A stretch of 64,000 nt of DNA from Vibrio tetraodonis (GTDB lineage Bacteria > Pseudomonadota > Gammaproteobacteria > Enterobacterales > Vibrionaceae), in the NCBI RefSeq assembly GCF_003350295.1, contig NZ_QLYY01000012.1:1-64000 (forward strand). The letters are read 5' to 3'. The first letter of the stretch is position 1, and every line of letters starts with the position of its first letter. A program made the translations under genes and the position numbers. The notes beneath the pieces were generated by a model. That model had not been told where the DNA came from and searched no databases. It saw nothing but the letters and a program-made list of their open reading frames with translations. Positions 13,501 to 19,700 of the stretch are shown one piece after another.

Positions 13501-16500
13501 CATTTTTCTACTTCCAGAGCTGGAAGCAGAGCTGGTGGCAAAGTAGCATGAGTAATGTTTGCTTTTTCCACGGCATCGGACAACGTATGACCAGACTTGA
13601 TGCACTCCTCATCGTAGATCAAGAGTTGCGCACCAGAGCATAGCGTCATTACCCACTCCCATGTGGCCGCATCAAAACTGATAGATGCGAACTGAAGTAC
13701 TCGACTATCGCTACCAACATCAAGTAAAGACTGCTGAGCTTGGGCAAGGTTGACCAAACCATGGTGTGATAAAAGTACTCCTTTAGGCTTACCAGTCGAA
13801 CCCGATGTATAGATGGTATAAGCAGGCGTGCTAGCATCAACATTACCCAAGAAGTCTGGATTTTCTGTTGGCTCTTGCAACCAAACATTCTGCGTTTCAG
13901 GAGAGTCAAGAACCAAACGGTCAATCTCTGAATCTTCAAGACAGCTTGAGACACTTTGTTCGGTCACAACCATCTTTAACTGACTGTCTGAGATCATATG
14001 CTGCAAGCGCTTAACCGGATAATTCGGATCCAGTGGCAGGTACACCCCGCCCGCTTTTAATATTGCAAGTAAAGAAACAAATAGAGTCTCAGAGCGCTCG
14101 ATACAGACACCGACAATGTCTCCACACTTAACCCCCTGCTTGGCTAAAAAATAGGCGAGCTGATTCGCACGAGTATTGAGCTGCTCATATGTCATAATGT
14201 TAGAGCGCTCACTTCCTTGATAAGACAAAGCCACGGCCTGTGGATTATCTACAGCTTGCTGTTCAAACAAATGATGAATACACCAAGCTTTGCTTTCCTG
14301 CCTTGCTCCCATTGCCCAATCTTGAGTCAAAAGCTGCGTTTCACTGTCGCTAAGCATTGAGCAGCTTAATACTTTAATTTCTGGGTCGACTATTACCGCA
14401 TCAATCAAAGCGACTAAGTGAGAAGCCAGACGTTGAATGGATTCGGCAAGGAATAGAGCCGAACTGTATTCCCAATCAAGAACCAATTCGTCACCTGACT
14501 CCATGGCATTAATGGTCAAGTCAAATTTAGCTTTTACATTGCTAGGTTGCACGGGTGTAACCGTCAAGCCATTCAAATCGTAATTAGGCAGATCATTGTT
14601 CTGTAGCACTAACATAATTTGGAACAATGGATGATGACTAAGAGAACGATTGGGAGCTAACTCTTCAACAAGGCGCTCAAAAGGCATGTTTTGATTGCTC
14701 AGTGCCTCTAGAGACCTTGTTTTACACTGGGCTATCAGCTCATTAAACGATGGATCATCTGATAAGTCCGTTCGACAAATCAGCGTGTTAACGAAAAAGC
14801 CTATCAAAGCAGACAATTCGGCTTGCTCACGATTGGCACTCACCGTACCTAGAACTATGTCCTTTTCTTGGCTGTAACGGCTGATCAATGCAGATACAAG
14901 CGCTTGCAGCCCCATAAACAGAGTGGCACCCTGCTGCTGACAGACATCCTTGAATCTAGATAGTTTGTTAGCGTCAATAGTGACAGCATAACGTGAGCCT
15001 GCGAAACTAGATTCTGTGGGTCTTGCAAAATCCAATGGTAAACTGTGGATCTCTGGTAGGCCGACTAACCTATTTTTCCAATATGACAATTGAGCATCCA
15101 AGTTACTTTGCTGCTGTGCACGTTGCCATGTTGCAAAATCGGCATATTGAATCGCTAATTCATCTAAGGGGACCAGTTCATCTGATTGTTCCGCCAAATA
15201 AAAATGGCGTAGCTCTTGTTCAAAAACGCTGAGTGACCAACCATCAGCTGCAATATGATGAAACACAATGACAAGCTGATAATCATTGTCATCAAGTTCA
15301 ACCACGCAAGCTCGAAGCATGAGATCTTCGGCAAGTGAGAAGCCACGATTAATCAACTCATTTTGCACATCTTCTAAAGCCGCTTTTTTATCTGTGTCTG
15401 CTAGTCCTTTGAGGCAGACTTTCTCTACCTCAAACTCCCCGATCGAATTGAGAACAAGTTGCTGAGCCACATCAGTATCATCAAGCCGATATACAGTACG
15501 CAGCACTTGGTGCCGGTTAACGATTTGCGTAATCGCATCAGTCAAAGCAGCATAATTTAAGTCACCTTTTAGGTTCAATATAAAGGGGATATTGTATTGA
15601 GCACTGCCTTGAAGCTGATCAAGAACCCACATCTGTTGCTGAGAAAAAGACAAAGGCGCAAAATCTGTATCGTTACGCTGCGGTATAAACTCAGCTTGAG
15701 TACCTACCGCTTTATCTACTAATGCGGCAAATTCACATAAACTAGAAGCAGCGAAAACCTGAGCAATACCAATGCTGATTTTTCTTTCTACTCGAACTTG
15801 AAACAACATCTTCATCGCAAGTAATGAGTGACCGCCAAGAGTAAAGAAGTTTGCATTTCTACCAACAGGTTTAGGAAGTTGGAGTAAATGTTGCCATAAG
15901 TGAGCTAACCACTTTTCGGTATCATTTTCTGGAGCAACATATGACTCTTGGACAGGCATAGCCGGTTCTGGTAACGCTTTACGATCTACCTTACCGTTTG
16001 GCGTAAGCGGCAATTCATCTAAACATACCCATGCTGTTGGGATCATATGCTGAGGCAGTGTTTTTTCTAATTGCTCCGCAATGGCTGTAAACCAAAGATT
16101 TTGGTCATCTATTTCTGACACAGAAACAAGATAAGCGACTAATTGCTTATCTCCTAAACGATTGTCATGAGCAACCACGACGTTCTGGCTGACTGATTCA
16201 ATCGCACCAATAGAGGTTTCAATCTCACCTAATTCGATACGAAATCCGCGGATTTTAACCTGATGATCAATACGACCTAAGTATTCGATCTCACCTTGGG
16301 GTAACCAACGAGCTAAATCTCCCGTTCGATACATGATTGCATCCGTGTCATCTTGTTGATGCGGATTGGCAAGAAAACTTTCTTGAGTTAGGTCTTCCCG
16401 GTTATAGTAGCCTCGCGTGACCCCAACACCTGTAATATATAGCTCACCAACGACACCGATTGGTACCGGGTTAAAATCGCTATCTAATACGTGCAATTTA

Positions 16501-18233
16501 ATATTGTCGATTGGCTTACCAATAGGGACAGAATTCCCCTCAAAATCTGGCGTACAAAAATGATAACTGACTTCAATAGAAGCTTCTGTTGGACCATAAA
16601 GGTTAAGAAGTTGAGCTTGATGTCCAGCAAGAAAGCGGTTTTGCACATCTACGGGTAACGCCTCTCCACTGCATGCCACGAGACGCAGGCTGGGGGCTTG
16701 GGTCTCAAAACGCACATCTGCAATAAAGCTCGCCAGCATAGGAGGGACAAAATGTATCACAGTGATTTGCGCATCATTGATGACCTCAAAGAGGTAGTCC
16801 ACATCTTTGTGGCCGTCAGGTCTGGCCATGACCAAAGTCGCCCCTGTGGTCAAAGGCCAGTAGTATTCCCACACTGAAACATCAAAACCAAAGGGCGTTT
16901 TCTGCAACACATTATCGTCAGCAGAAATTGGATATGCTTTGCTTCCCCACAAAATCCGATTAACCAAACCGGTATGCTCATTCATGACACCTTTAGGCTT
17001 ACCTGTCGAACCTGATGTATAGATGGCATAAACCAGATTGCTTGCCGACAAACCATCTACATCGGGGTTTCGACCAAACTTCGGAGTGTTTTCGAGGCAT
17101 TTCCAGAACTCAGCACTGTCAACAAGTACATTATGCGTAACTAAGAGATCATGCTTTGAGCTCAGTTCCTTGTCTGTTATCAATACTTGAGATTGACTGT
17201 TTTCAAGCATATAGCTTAGTCGCTCACTAGGATAGCTTGGGTCAAGAGGCACATATGCCCCGCCAGCTTTGTTAACCGCCAGTATTGCAACCATCATGTC
17301 GATCGAGCGTGGTAAACAAATTCCTACTAATTGCTCCGGCCCCACACCCAATTCAATTAGATGATGGGCTAACAGGTTGGCACGAACATTCAGTTGGTCA
17401 TAGGTCAGAGCTTCATTGTCATAACGAATGGCAATATAGTCTGGCGTCCTCTCTACCTGCCTCTCAAATAAGGAATGGACACAAATATCCCTTGGGAACT
17501 CTGTTTGCGTTTGATTCCACTGAGTCAAGACTTTTTGTCTGTCCTTTTCATTTAACAAAGGTAGCGCTGAAATACATTGTTTAGAGTTCGCTGTAATGGC
17601 TTTTAGTAGAACATTAAGTTGTTGGTTTAATGAAACCATCGACCTTTGACTAAAAATAGAGCTGTTGTAAGACCAAATTAAATCCAGACCGTTTTCTAAA
17701 CGGTTGGCAGCAAGATGCAACTCCTGTGGTTGGTGGGCTAAAAATGACCTATCGGCATCATATGAAAAGCCTATCTGCAAAGAGAATACGGACTCTTTCT
17801 CCAACCCACCAGACTTAAGATCTCGCTCAGTTTGCCCTAAAACTTGTTCAAAACTTGGATTGTCTGAAAAATCAATACAAATGGGAGTGAACTGTGTCGA
17901 TTCAATCCGCTCTATGCCCTCAACGCTGCCAGATGCTGCTATTAGTATTTCGGTGTCATTACTATTTCGGTGAACAAGGCTTGCAAATGCAGCGAGTAAG
18001 ATTGTTCGTTGGTTTGTACACAAGGTGGCGGATAGTCTATCAAGTTCCAAGACCACTTCATCAGACAAGATACTAGAGTATTCTTCTCTCATTTCTTGGC
18101 TATAAGCTTTGCGAGAAAAATCAGTTGGCAAATTATGCAGTACTTCTTTTCTATCGCGTTTATCTGCTGATTTTTCATAGAAATCATTAGTGTTAGAATT
18201 AATATTATTTGAGTGCAAAGTCTTATTATCCAA
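1..18233 (-). CDS. Giant nonribosomal peptide synthetase, C-terminus beyond window
   Basis: This is one open frame of more than 6,070 codons without a stop; the same reading frame gives clean NRPS sequence at both ends. It assembles a peptide on carrier (T) domains in the cytoplasm. The order is C-lobe-A-T / C-A-T-E / C-A-T / C-A-T / C-A-T / C-A(cut). Five A domains show YTSGSTGKPKGV, near residues 403, 1473, 2963, 4022 and 5102. T-domain serines lie near 801, 1855, 3350, 4420 and 5501. The start chosen is a TTG with AGGAG seven bases upstream. An in-frame ATG at 18269 has no ribosome-binding site but is possible. No terminal thioesterase is visible because the gene leaves the window. Product and pathway name are unknown; substrate guesses are in the module entries. 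Family assignment is certain. Confidence 0.97.
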   Translation of the reverse strand, partial: MDNKTLHSNNINSNTNDFYEKSADKRDRKEVLHNLPTDFSRKAYSQEMREEYSSILSDEVVLELDRLSATLCTNQRTILLAAFASLVHRNSNDTEILIAASGSVEGIERIESTQFTPICIDFSDNPSFEQVLGQTERDLKSGGLEKESVFSLQIGFSYDADRSFLAHQPQELHLAANRLENGLDLIWSYNSSIFSQRSMVSLNQQLNVLLKAITANSKQCISALPLLNEKDRQKVLTQWNQTQTEFPRDICVHSLFERQVERTPDYIAIRYDNEALTYDQLNVRANLLAHHLIELGVGPEQLVGICLPRSIDMMVAILAVNKAGGAYVPLDPSYPSERLSYMLENSQSQVLITDKELSSKHDLLVTHNVLVDSAEFWKCLENTPKFGRNPDVDGLSASNLVYAIYTSGSTGKPKGVMNEHTGLVNRILWGSKAYPISADDNVLQKTPFGFDVSVWEYYWPLTTGATLVMARPDGHKDVDYLFEVINDAQITVIHFVPPMLASFIADVRFETQAPSLRLVACSGEALPVDVQNRFLAGHQAQLLNLYGPTEASIEVSYHFCTPDFEGNSVPIGKPIDNIKLHVLDSDFNPVPIGVVGELYITGVGVTRGYYNREDLTQESFLANPHQQDDTDAIMYRTGDLARWLPQGEIEYLGRIDHQVKIRGFRIELGEIETSIGAIESVSQNVVVAHDNRLGDKQLVAYLVSVSEIDDQNLWFTAIAEQLEKTLPQHMIPTAWVCLDELPLTPNGKVDRKALPEPAMPVQESYVAPENDTEKWLAHLWQHLLQLPKPVGRNANFFTLGGHSLLAMKMLFQVRVERKISIGIAQVFAASSLCEFAALVDKAVGTQAEFIPQRNDTDFAPLSFSQQQMWVLDQLQGSAQYNIPFILNLKGDLNYAALTDAITQIVNRHQVLRTVYRLDDTDVAQQLVLNSIGEFEVEKVCLKGLADTDKKAALEDVQNELINRGFSLAEDLMLRACVVELDDNDYQLVIVFHHIAADGWSLSVFEQELRHFYLAEQSDELVPLDELAIQYADFATWQRAQQQSNLDAQLSYWKNRLVGLPEIHSLPLDFARPTESSFAGSRYAVTIDANKLSRFKDVCQQQGATLFMGLQALVSALISRYSQEKDIVLGTVSANREQAELSALIGFFVNTLICRTDLSDDPSFNELIAQCKTRSLEALSNQNMPFERLVEELAPNRSLSHHPLFQIMLVLQNNDLPNYDLNGLTVTPVQPSNVKAKFDLTINAMESGDELVLDWEYSSALFLAESIQRLASHLVALIDAVIVDPEIKVLSCSMLSDSETQLLTQDWAMGARQESKAWCIHHLFEQQAVDNPQAVALSYQGSERSNIMTYEQLNTRANQLAYFLAKQGVKCGDIVGVCIERSETLFVSLLAILKAGGVYLPLDPNYPVKRLQHMISDSQLKMVVTEQSVSSCLEDSEIDRLVLDSPETQNVWLQEPTENPDFLGNVDASTPAYTIYTSGSTGKPKGVLLSHHGLVNLAQAQQSLLDVGSDSRVLQFASISFDAATWEWVMTLCSGAQLLIYDEECIKSGHTLSDAVEKANITHATLPPALLPALEVEKWRSVKTLVVAGDSCAPDLVSVWGENRKFINAYGPTESTICATLGQLSPDEDTIHIGQVIPGAEVLVLDEFMQPVPIGVAGELYIGGEGLAIGYLHQPALTQEKFVPHPFDTNRKLYRSGDLVRRRTDGNIEFITRIDHQVKVRGFRIELGEVESALLELPNIREAFACVTEESSGEKRLVAYYSSQSEHQMDETQIREALQSSLPDYMLPSVLVAMTSLPLTSNGKIDRRALPKPVYQSSSNYHAPETPTEQQLCEIWQQVLGLESVGVLDNFFAIGGDSILAIQVASRALKAGLSLSTKQIFQHQTIAKLAPHVEQVDSTEIKFAAVEGEQILLPIQRWLLSGDPVDQHHFNQAVDFSLSKQVSIEKLREVLYAVYQHHDVFRLSFTADSSAAYQPREQQQVNLCVCDTQEAFDTAIKAAHTEFDLSHSDLARCVVLNQEEQDYQVSWIIHHLIVDGVSWRILISDLELALSQLKSEKSIDLGIKSNSYQTWGQWLETYSHSEMLAKEASYWHQVVSSDVAPLRVENHLPQQDYNSWHESERVALTVNEEMTQVLVGKANQCYNTQVNDLLLLALTRTLSEWQQSSQICVELEGHGREVLDDSFDLNQTVGWFTTTYPALLSLNGSDLGSQIKSIKEQLRAIPNKGLGYGVLKHLCQDETLNQYKSIDVLFNYLGKFDSIDMTANGLISDVTFADDVLCISQGRSRFATLSVETIIQNEQLNVCFEFNRNQFGQSTIQGLLDRFNQHLYDIISHCDSAKKQFTPSDFPLANIGANQLEKLEKSHQIADLYSATSMQAGMLFHSQMSQGSGLYVTQMVLDLGPVCSTTLKQAWQTLINRHDVLRTAFVHMGLDKPLQLVSTHVEVPWREESIDADQNEACESLLRGEKQQPLDVEHAPLMRLVLVNVETESYKLVWTHHHALVDGWCLPILLKELAALYESLSSGMEAVLATPVAYKNYIHWLSLQDTQACESYWQHYLADFSGPTLISDSVIQEQEADKQGVGEIKSQLSQALTEKIYQGARDMNVTTSALFQSAWAMMLSRYCRSNDIVFGTTRSGRPESLYGVEDMVGLFINTLPTRVQFLDGAETSIDFVQRVHQSQLDHDQYSHVSLTDIQANSDIEMDSSLFDSIMVFENYPFDTTELSSEANHQLDIRGLTAIEQTNFPLSIVIIPGESVELKLLFDQAIFSDAIVAGMLGQLEHIVSSLIDLTTQDVRGIALSDQVNLSTQPDPKLPSMTELFAQSVERHADKVAVVYGNQEMMYQELDQRSDNLAAYLLNGGVSEGDRVGLYLNRSIDLIVSMLAIIKAGCAYVPLDPEQGHARLAVIMEDCQAKVILTHGELAAVIQTQNERLVDLSDPATMQDIESAVDDRNWCSDINALAYIIYTSGSTGKPKGVAVEQGSITHLVHNNPYTKIDPTQIFGQASNHSFDAATYEIWGALLNGASLVYVPKETLLSPDAFQQHIEQTKINNMFVTTSLFNIMAEQKPMVFASFEHLLVGGEAISPPHINKVIAAGGKPKHLWNGYGPTENTTFSAWYDMQDISDVCPIGQPLPHADAFVMDPCLQPLPQGVIGELYLGGPGLARGYWRRPDLTDSSFIHLEACRRKLYKTGDLVYRNRQNKIVYVSRADNQVKLRGFRIELGEIASTINHIQGVTGCHVMVRNDHGDRKLVAYLVLDDKSRENTEQSIVDIQSQLKHQLAQYMLPSAIVVMDSLPLNANGKLDTKSLPEPQSYLDDERFEPLSNHAEVQLAKLWSEVLGHEISNRYASFFASGGHSLLAMQLVAKINQTYATDVNITLVFDNPTLTDQAEALQEMIGTSLAGLPAITHNHDSNQPKLSFAQQRLWFIDQMEQGSSHYNMPMAIKLNGTLCADSLCSAFIDVISRHHSLRTCFINRLDSPETSLHHVPESWVMPVFDVSQLDGEDQLAEVSRLQGEEAVKPFNLSSDLMLRTCLIKTAQDEHILLLTMHHIASDGWSLGILFNELKAFYQDALQGRKQDYKDLGIQYLDYANWQHQPEVIRSLNEQVAHWKQQLSGAPAVHNLPLDYARPTEQKYQGQWYSTHLDESRSNAFIKLCRDNDTTLFMGLHSAFSVLLSRYSNETDILVGTPVANRNQAGLESMIGFLVNTLVLRLDLDDDPSFVELLERSKLINVEAYANQEAPFEQVVEALQPERDLSYHPLFQVMLSVNTEQTKLELSGLESETLPLVESHSQFDLMLVVNESWEGLELAWEYNTDLFKPETIERMARQFELLINSILLSPDTSVFGLSLVDQSGVELMTQWNKTETEYPNQECIHQLFEQQVAKTPDQVALVFEDESLTYKQLNQRANLLAHHLMDAGVGPENLVGICLNRSLEMVIAILAVSKAGGAYVPLDPSYPVARLNYMLENSQASVLIASHSLQQSLELEAGRLIVADDAALWDELTQNSHWQANPQIEELSPNNLVYVIYTSGSTGKPKGVMNQHSGLVNRLNWMQNTYQLTLEDKVLQKTPFGFDVSVWEYYWTLTTGATVVMARPEGHKDVDYLLEIINKEQISVMHFVPPMLASFIADGRYANQTPSLRLVVCSGEALSVDVQNRFLANHHAQLENLYGPTEAAIDVSVWRCLPDFTGRSVPIGKPIDNIKLHILDQQLNPVPVGVVGELFIAGVGVARGYYNRDDLTQERFIANPHAESDNDARLYRTGDLARWLPEGDIEYLGRIDHQVKIRGFRIELGEIETAIGQQPEVEQCVVVAKESMLGDKFLAAYLVITNEDKDSDAVVADIKQRVSSHLPEHMLPAAWMMLDVMPLTPNGKVDRNALPEPQMVIEQEYIAPETATEIKLAGVWQEVLHSEHQVGQNANFFTSGGHSLLAIKLLAEIRANFNVSLSVRSIFTHPVLSQLATLLDSSEKDDVDGCITSSERPERIPLSYSQQRLWFLEQLEERKDTYNMPMALELDGELDSQALQSAFNDLVARHESLRTRIVNIQGEVEQRITQSPLVVPFKSMDLSHLSFVEQELELGVVRQKEATTPFDLSRDLMIRAGLLKLTTQNQQVRSVLLVTLHHIAGDGVSLDILLRELDVLYRRHIGESQEKPEALPIQYADYALWQLNFLQGQQLDNELSYWRQRLEGLPDVHGMPLDKPRPNTQSYQGALYQQMLPSHLSASLQTYLKMQESSLFMAMQAAFSLLLNRYSGETDIILGTPVANREQREVESLIGFFVNTLVLRTEIDTTQTFNALLASCRDKTFDALSHQQLPFERLVEAMQPNRDLSHHPLFQIMLVVDTMGSEAKSLGGLTLSPLEAETTTSKFDLTLNVVESVDATGCPQIDLGWEYSTDLFEPETIERLSENFIQLVGDIISKPNQAMETLSLVSPKEHHRLLEKGQAKKTWSITECLFQEIERQVEHSPQATALVFCGQSITYDEMNKRANKLAHYLIKQGVGPDVLVGMCLSRSAEMIITILAIHKAGGAYVPLDVSYPVERLSYMMEDSRCKLVISETEHKEKLLGSQVPTMLLDTEEVQDMLSAYSEQNLATHEIKVTPSHLAYVIYTSGSTGKPKGVMIEHQALSSHTKSICLEYGITDQDHILQFSNIGFDASVEQIFEALVSGATLYIRPETLWTSAEFVDWLRENPITITEFPPLYAKALLEPVLEDEAFWSETSLSRLVVSGDVLNADFARAWQTGPAQKVCQLINNYGPTETTISSTLHWLGDEDISTSVPIGFAIMDTDVYVVDDTMNLVPEGVPGELLIGGMTVARGYLNREELTAEKFIADPFSTQEGARVYRTGDKVRRLTNGELEFFGRFDTQVKLRGFRIELGEIETALREDNRVLDAAVIVREDTHGDKQLVAYLVAGTDDESLLVNELKHALQLTLPGFMIPSAWAILQTMPVNANGKLDRKALPEPNYTTQAEYIAPRSSVETQLVQIWQNVLGVSSPISVEANFFSLGGHSLLAVRLIAKISAHFSRELTVKQVFLAPTLAEMAAVIESLSFAGKNSIPQIDRDQPIPLSFAQKRMWFMQQLESGHTYNMAGVYALQGLVDPELMRQSLQHLIERHEALRTCVRSYHEQLCQHILPLPIDFILPITDLSMLPATEQNPKLKTMVKLESERVFDLENALMLRAQLVKLSEDNWTLMITQHHIASDGWSSELLMRELTAIYDALSRNESPQLAPLTIQYVDYTVWQHSQLQGEELERQTSYWRAQLQDLPDVHSVPLDRKRPIEQSYQGDLYSHKLSLEVSRQFKQLCQNSGASIFMGVQAAFSLLLSRYSGETDIVIGTPVANRERLELQNVVGLFVNSLVIRTDLSGDPSFSEVIERSRETALAAYEHQSLPFEQLVDLLNPSRDMGHHPLFQILLNVDTQGLSSREVFGGLTLTENQTTSHTAKFDISLNVLVDEDGGFNCHWEYSTDLFNRASIENLANSFTLLLEAMTENPERCAFSVPLVDSKTRETELYAHNQTKQDYPKDKSVADLFEAQAVLTPDAPAATFNGETLSYRELNKRANALAHELQSRGVGSDDLVGVHQER
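1600..4869 (-). other. NRPS module 5: C5, A5 (substrate unclear), T5
   Basis: C5 contains HHIAGDGVSL near 4,375. The A5 pocket reads D-A-E-E-V-S-N-I-S-K. Two acidic residues (third and fourth positions) suggest a polar or basic side chain such as a diamino acid or arginine, but I know of no exact match. T5 has FFSLGGHSLLAVR. The module architecture is certain; the substrate is not. Confidence 0.8.
4870..8059 (-). other. NRPS module 4: C4, A4 (Ser), T4
   Basis: C4 contains HHIASDGWSL near 7,590. The A4 pocket reads D-V-W-H-V-S-L-I-D-K, a well-known serine pattern. A4 and A1 share long near-identical blocks (for example the VLQKTPFGFDVSVWEYYW stretch and the PIGKPIDNIKLH region), so one probably arose by duplication of the other. 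T4 has FFTSGGHSLLAIK. Confidence 0.87.
8060..11149 (-). other. NRPS module 3: C3 (D-L type), A3 (aliphatic), T3
   Basis: C3 begins with the YSATSMQAGMLFHS motif and contains HHALVDGWCL near 10,740. This is the signature of condensation domains that accept a D-configured donor, which fits the epimerization domain directly upstream. The A3 pocket reads D-A-Y-F-L-G-G-T-F-K, resembling codes for valine, isoleucine or leucine without matching one exactly. T3 has FFASGGHSLLAMQ. The aliphatic call is moderate; which residue is not resolved. Confidence 0.85.
11150..15729 (-). other. NRPS module 2: C2, A2 (Phe), T2, epimerization domain
   Basis: C2 carries HHIAADGWSL (around 15,240). The A2 pocket reads D-A-W-T-V-A-A-I-C-K, one residue from gramicidin synthetase PheA (DAWTIAAICK), so phenylalanine is the expected substrate. 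T2 has GGDSI instead of GGHSL, as usual for carriers serving an epimerization domain. The E domain follows with HHLIVDGVSW near residue 2029, then ELEGHGRE, GWFTTTYP, PNKGLGYG and FNYLGKFD. All E-domain landmarks are present, so it is predicted active and should give D-Phe. Confidence 0.9.
15730..18233 (-). other. NRPS module 1: C-lobe remnant, A1 (Ser-like), T1
   Basis: The protein opens with about 230 residues matching only the C-terminal half of a condensation domain. It starts at the LPxDF motif (LHNLPTDFSRKA) and has no HHxxxDG motif, so it cannot condense. A1 follows, with YTSGSTGKPKGV, FDVSVWEYYW and NLYGPTEASIEV. The pocket residues read D-V-W-H-A-S-L-I-E-K, close to the serine pattern (EntF is DVWHFSLVDK) but with Glu in place of the usual Asp at the ninth position. 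T1 has FFTLGGHSLLAMK. This is probably the loading module. The serine call is an inference. Confidence 0.85.
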
Positions 18234-18680
18234 AGTATTTCTCCTGAAGGTAATCAATGCCTCGCTCATATAAACAAAGACAGAACTTACCTAACAATTA
18301 AATCAATTATCTTCCTTAAATATCTATTGATAATACTTTTTATAAATAGAGTTTTAAACTTTATAAATGGTATGAATGACATATAATTGTAACAAGTTGA
18401 AAACAGAATTGTTACTTAGAGATATTAAATAAACTGGGGAAGAATACTGGGTAATATTAATTTTCAATAAAATGAATTTATATTTCATTTTTGATCATAC
18501 ATATTCAAAAATATTTGAATATGTATTCCTTAAAGGGAAATAATCAATCAAAATATTAGATTTATTTTTAGGATAAAATATTATTAAGAGGTAGGTTGAT
18601 GAAGTTAAATGGAACCTGATTGGATATATACAAATAAAAGTTAAACGTTATTTAAAGATGGATAATCTAAAAGTAATAAA
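18234..18680. promoter_or_regulatory. AT-rich upstream region of the NRPS gene
   Basis: This is 447 bases without a convincing gene, strikingly AT-rich compared with its flanks. It must hold the NRPS promoter if the gene has its own. It contains the inverted repeat at 18497-18526. ATTATC and GATAAT fragments near 18,307 and 18,330 are isolated and do not make a Fur box. Confidence 0.5.
18497..18526. repeat. 13-bp perfect inverted repeat, 4-base spacer
   Basis: The arms are ATACATATTCAAA and TTTGAATATGTAT around AATA. The repeat lies about 265 bases upstream of the NRPS start and 155 bases past the stop of the PhzF-like gene. No T-tract follows on either strand, so an operator fits better than a terminator, but neither is proven. 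Confidence 0.7.
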
Positions 18681-19442
18681 TCATTGAAAGTTTACTTTGG
18701 CTAATAGCTTAATACTATTCTCCGATAGCTTCTCTACTTCAAAATAGCCACCAGCTTGAGATAACTGATTAACCATAAGCCTTTCTCTACCCAGCCTAGC
18801 AAACCAATACGGAGCAAGTGAACATTGCGCAGAGCCTGTCGCTATGTCTTCATCAATACCGATTTTGGGGGCAAAATACCTGAGTACATAGCCACTATCA
18901 CCATCTTGAGCTGTCACCATTAATGCATGATGATCCTTCATTCGAGCAACTTTCTCATAGTCTGGTTTAAAGTTCTTTACCGATTCAATAGAAGACAAAA
19001 CAACCACTAAGTCGCGAGTCGAAAAGACATCTGTAGATTCCGATATAGACTCAGTTGCTTCCTCATATTTCGCTGGGAAAGTAGCAGGCCAACTTGGTAA
19101 AACGATACTGTAGTCATCATTTACTTTAGCAATAGAAACTTCTCCATGCTGACTTTGAAAATTAATTTCCTGTATTGAATAACGAGCGAGCATGACAGCA
19201 CCTGCGGCCAAACTACCATGACCACAAAGGTTAATCTCCCCTGACAGAGAGAACCATCTAATATAATAAGTATCGAAATCATTTACAACGAAAGCAGCAA
19301 TAGGTTGCTTAAGCGTTTTAGTGATGTTTAATAATTCGTTATCACTTATCCATGCATCAAGTTCAACGACAGCGGCAGGATTTCCAGATGCAGAATTACT
19401 GACAAATACATCACATATTACTGGCTTGATAATACATTCCAT
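18681..19442 (-). CDS. PhzF family isomerase-like protein
   Basis: This 253-residue protein has the PhzF/diaminopimelate-epimerase double fold. The N-terminus shows DVFVSNSASGNPAAVV. The active-site block RWFSLSGEINLCGHGS (about residues 63-78) includes the Glu of the family's acid/base site. The C-terminal half shows IDEDIATGSAQCSLAPYW, the second half of the active site. Family members isomerise small metabolites, and only true PhzF makes phenazines. No other phenazine genes are present, so a YddE-type function is more likely. It lies upstream of the NRPS on the same strand with a 447-base gap, so co-transcription is uncertain. Confidence 0.85.
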   Translation of the reverse strand: MECIIKPVICDVFVSNSASGNPAAVVELDAWISDNELLNITKTLKQPIAAFVVNDFDTYYIRWFSLSGEINLCGHGSLAAGAVMLARYSIQEINFQSQHGEVSIAKVNDDYSIVLPSWPATFPAKYEEATESISESTDVFSTRDLVVVLSSIESVKNFKPDYEKVARMKDHHALMVTAQDGDSGYVLRYFAPKIGIDEDIATGSAQCSLAPYWFARLGRERLMVNQLSQAGGYFEVEKLSENSIKLLAKVNFQ

Positions 19443-19700
19443 TTAGTAACAATAAATAACTTAAAGTTTATATAACGCAAAATTAACTTAACATTAGTAT
19501 AATTGCAATAGATATATCAATATGATTTACCTTTTCATTTATTTTTTATAATGAAAAAATTAATTTGCATTATAAAAAATCGGAGGATTTTAAAAAATGT
19601 TAAGTACTATATGGTGACAAAAAGATCAATTAATAAGATTATTTAAACTACTCAAATTATTCACTATGTAAAATAATTTATATGGAGTAGTAGAGTGATT
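19443..19700. other. AT-rich intergenic stretch
   Basis: This is 258 bases between two minus-strand genes, very AT-rich, with no ORF or clear hairpin terminator. It may contain the promoter of the PhzF-like gene. Confidence 0.4.

Noticed and set aside
1..18076. Many 60-100 residue open frames on both strands inside the first 18 kb
   Set aside because: All lie in other frames of the continuous NRPS gene and show no family features or ribosome-binding sites.
18290..18340. Possible Fur box upstream of the NRPS
   Set aside because: Only separated ATTATC and GATAAT half-sites are present, not the overlapping 19-bp arrangement, so siderophore regulation is not supported.
18681..19442. Phenazine biosynthesis
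   Set aside because: Only a PhzF-fold protein is present; no phzB, D, E or G genes occur in the window, and the fold is common in non-phenazine proteins.
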